NCBI GenBank assembly: GCA_021157445.1
Contig: JAGGWM010000031.1
Location: 1-10,971, forward strand
Source: Thermococcus sp.
GTDB taxonomy: Archaea; Methanobacteriota_B; Thermococci; Thermococcales; Thermococcaceae
DNA length: 10,971 nucleotides
Direction of reading: 5' to 3'
The notes under the pieces are model-generated. The model had not been told where the DNA came from. It was given only the letters and a program-made list of their open reading frames with translations, and did no database searches. Position numbers and translations under genes: made by a program. Position 1 is the stretch's first letter. Every line of letters starts with the position of its first letter. Of the stretch, positions 10,836-10,971 are shown one piece after another.

Positions 10836-10971
10836 GCGGGAGTCTTGGGCTATAGGGTGGAGCGCCCGAATAAGGGCGCGCAAAGCCCAGGCATAAAACG
10901 GCGGCGTCGAGGGGAGTGGGTGCAAAGCACCCAACAATGAACCCCGCCCTCCAGCCTTGGGCACAGCAAAG
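10836..10971 (+). ncRNA. Candidate structured non-coding RNA, runs off the window
   Basis: The last 131 bases contain 81 G+C (62 percent), abruptly after AT-rich DNA, and no convincing ORF. Stems on the + strand: 10844-10850 with 10885-10891 (7 bp, one G-U); inside it 10862-10867 with 10874-10879 (6 bp, loop GAATAA), leaving an asymmetric internal loop; and 10917-10923 with 10927-10933 (7 bp, loop AAA) extended by 10911-10914 with 10942-10945. Unpaired stretches are A-rich (GCAAAG, GCATAAAAC), as in folded RNAs. High-GC RNAs in AT-rich hyperthermophiles are a known class (the Hgc RNAs of Pyrococcus, several of them H/ACA guides); membership is only a guess. It is not recognisably tRNA, SRP RNA, RNase P RNA or rRNA. 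Strand is inferred; both ends are uncertain. Confidence 0.6.

Noticed and set aside
10834..10971. Open frame on the minus strand across the GC-rich segment, running in from the right edge
   Set aside because: About 45 codons without a stop, but the residues (rich in Pro, Ala, Gly, Cys) look like translated structured RNA. GC-rich DNA has few stops, and no domain is recognisable.

Overview
The window almost certainly comes from a hyperthermophilic archaeon of the order Thermococcales (Thermococcus, Pyrococcus or Palaeococcus). Three things point there: the adjacent replication factor C small and large subunit genes, the linked fau-1, radB and archaeal-type moaA genes, and the regulatory style (GGTGA-type ribosome binding sites, T/A-rich boxes 30-40 bp upstream of starts, T-run terminators). 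Genes are tightly packed and often overlap by 4 to 41 bases.

Layout. (1) 1-2200, + strand: the 3' part of rfcS, then rfcL, together the sliding-clamp loader. (2) 2187-4997, - strand: moaA (molybdopterin/tungstopterin cofactor), a membrane DUF835 protein and a divergent Trm5-family methyltransferase. The last two overlap, and the DUF835 gene seems to have its own promoter inside the end of moaA. (3) 5120-7265, + strand: an unrecognised protein with a winged-helix-like C-terminus overlaps fau-1, an AU-rich-RNA-binding ribonuclease of the RNase E/G-like plus DUF402 type. (4) 7225-8576, - strand: a metallo-beta-lactamase-fold hydrolase and radB; radB overlaps fau-1 tail to tail. (5) 8681-10628, + strand: an ASCH-domain protein, a DUF1614 membrane protein and ribose-phosphate pyrophosphokinase. 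(6) 10629-10971: no protein gene; an AT-rich half with a T-rich terminator and an inverted repeat, then an abruptly GC-rich, hairpin-forming segment that looks like a structured RNA gene running off the right edge.

Two observations stand out. First, the visible start of rfcS is nearly identical (110 of 114 bases) to a segment of the neighbouring rfcL. The rfcS protein therefore carries the large-subunit sequence between the ASDER motif and the DEAD box, then reverts abruptly to normal small-subunit sequence. This looks like intergenic conversion, or else an assembly artefact. Second, the GC-rich segment at the right end (81 G+C in the last 131 bases) has several strong stems and is probably an unassigned non-coding RNA. 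I saw no CRISPR array, insertion sequence, tRNA or rRNA.
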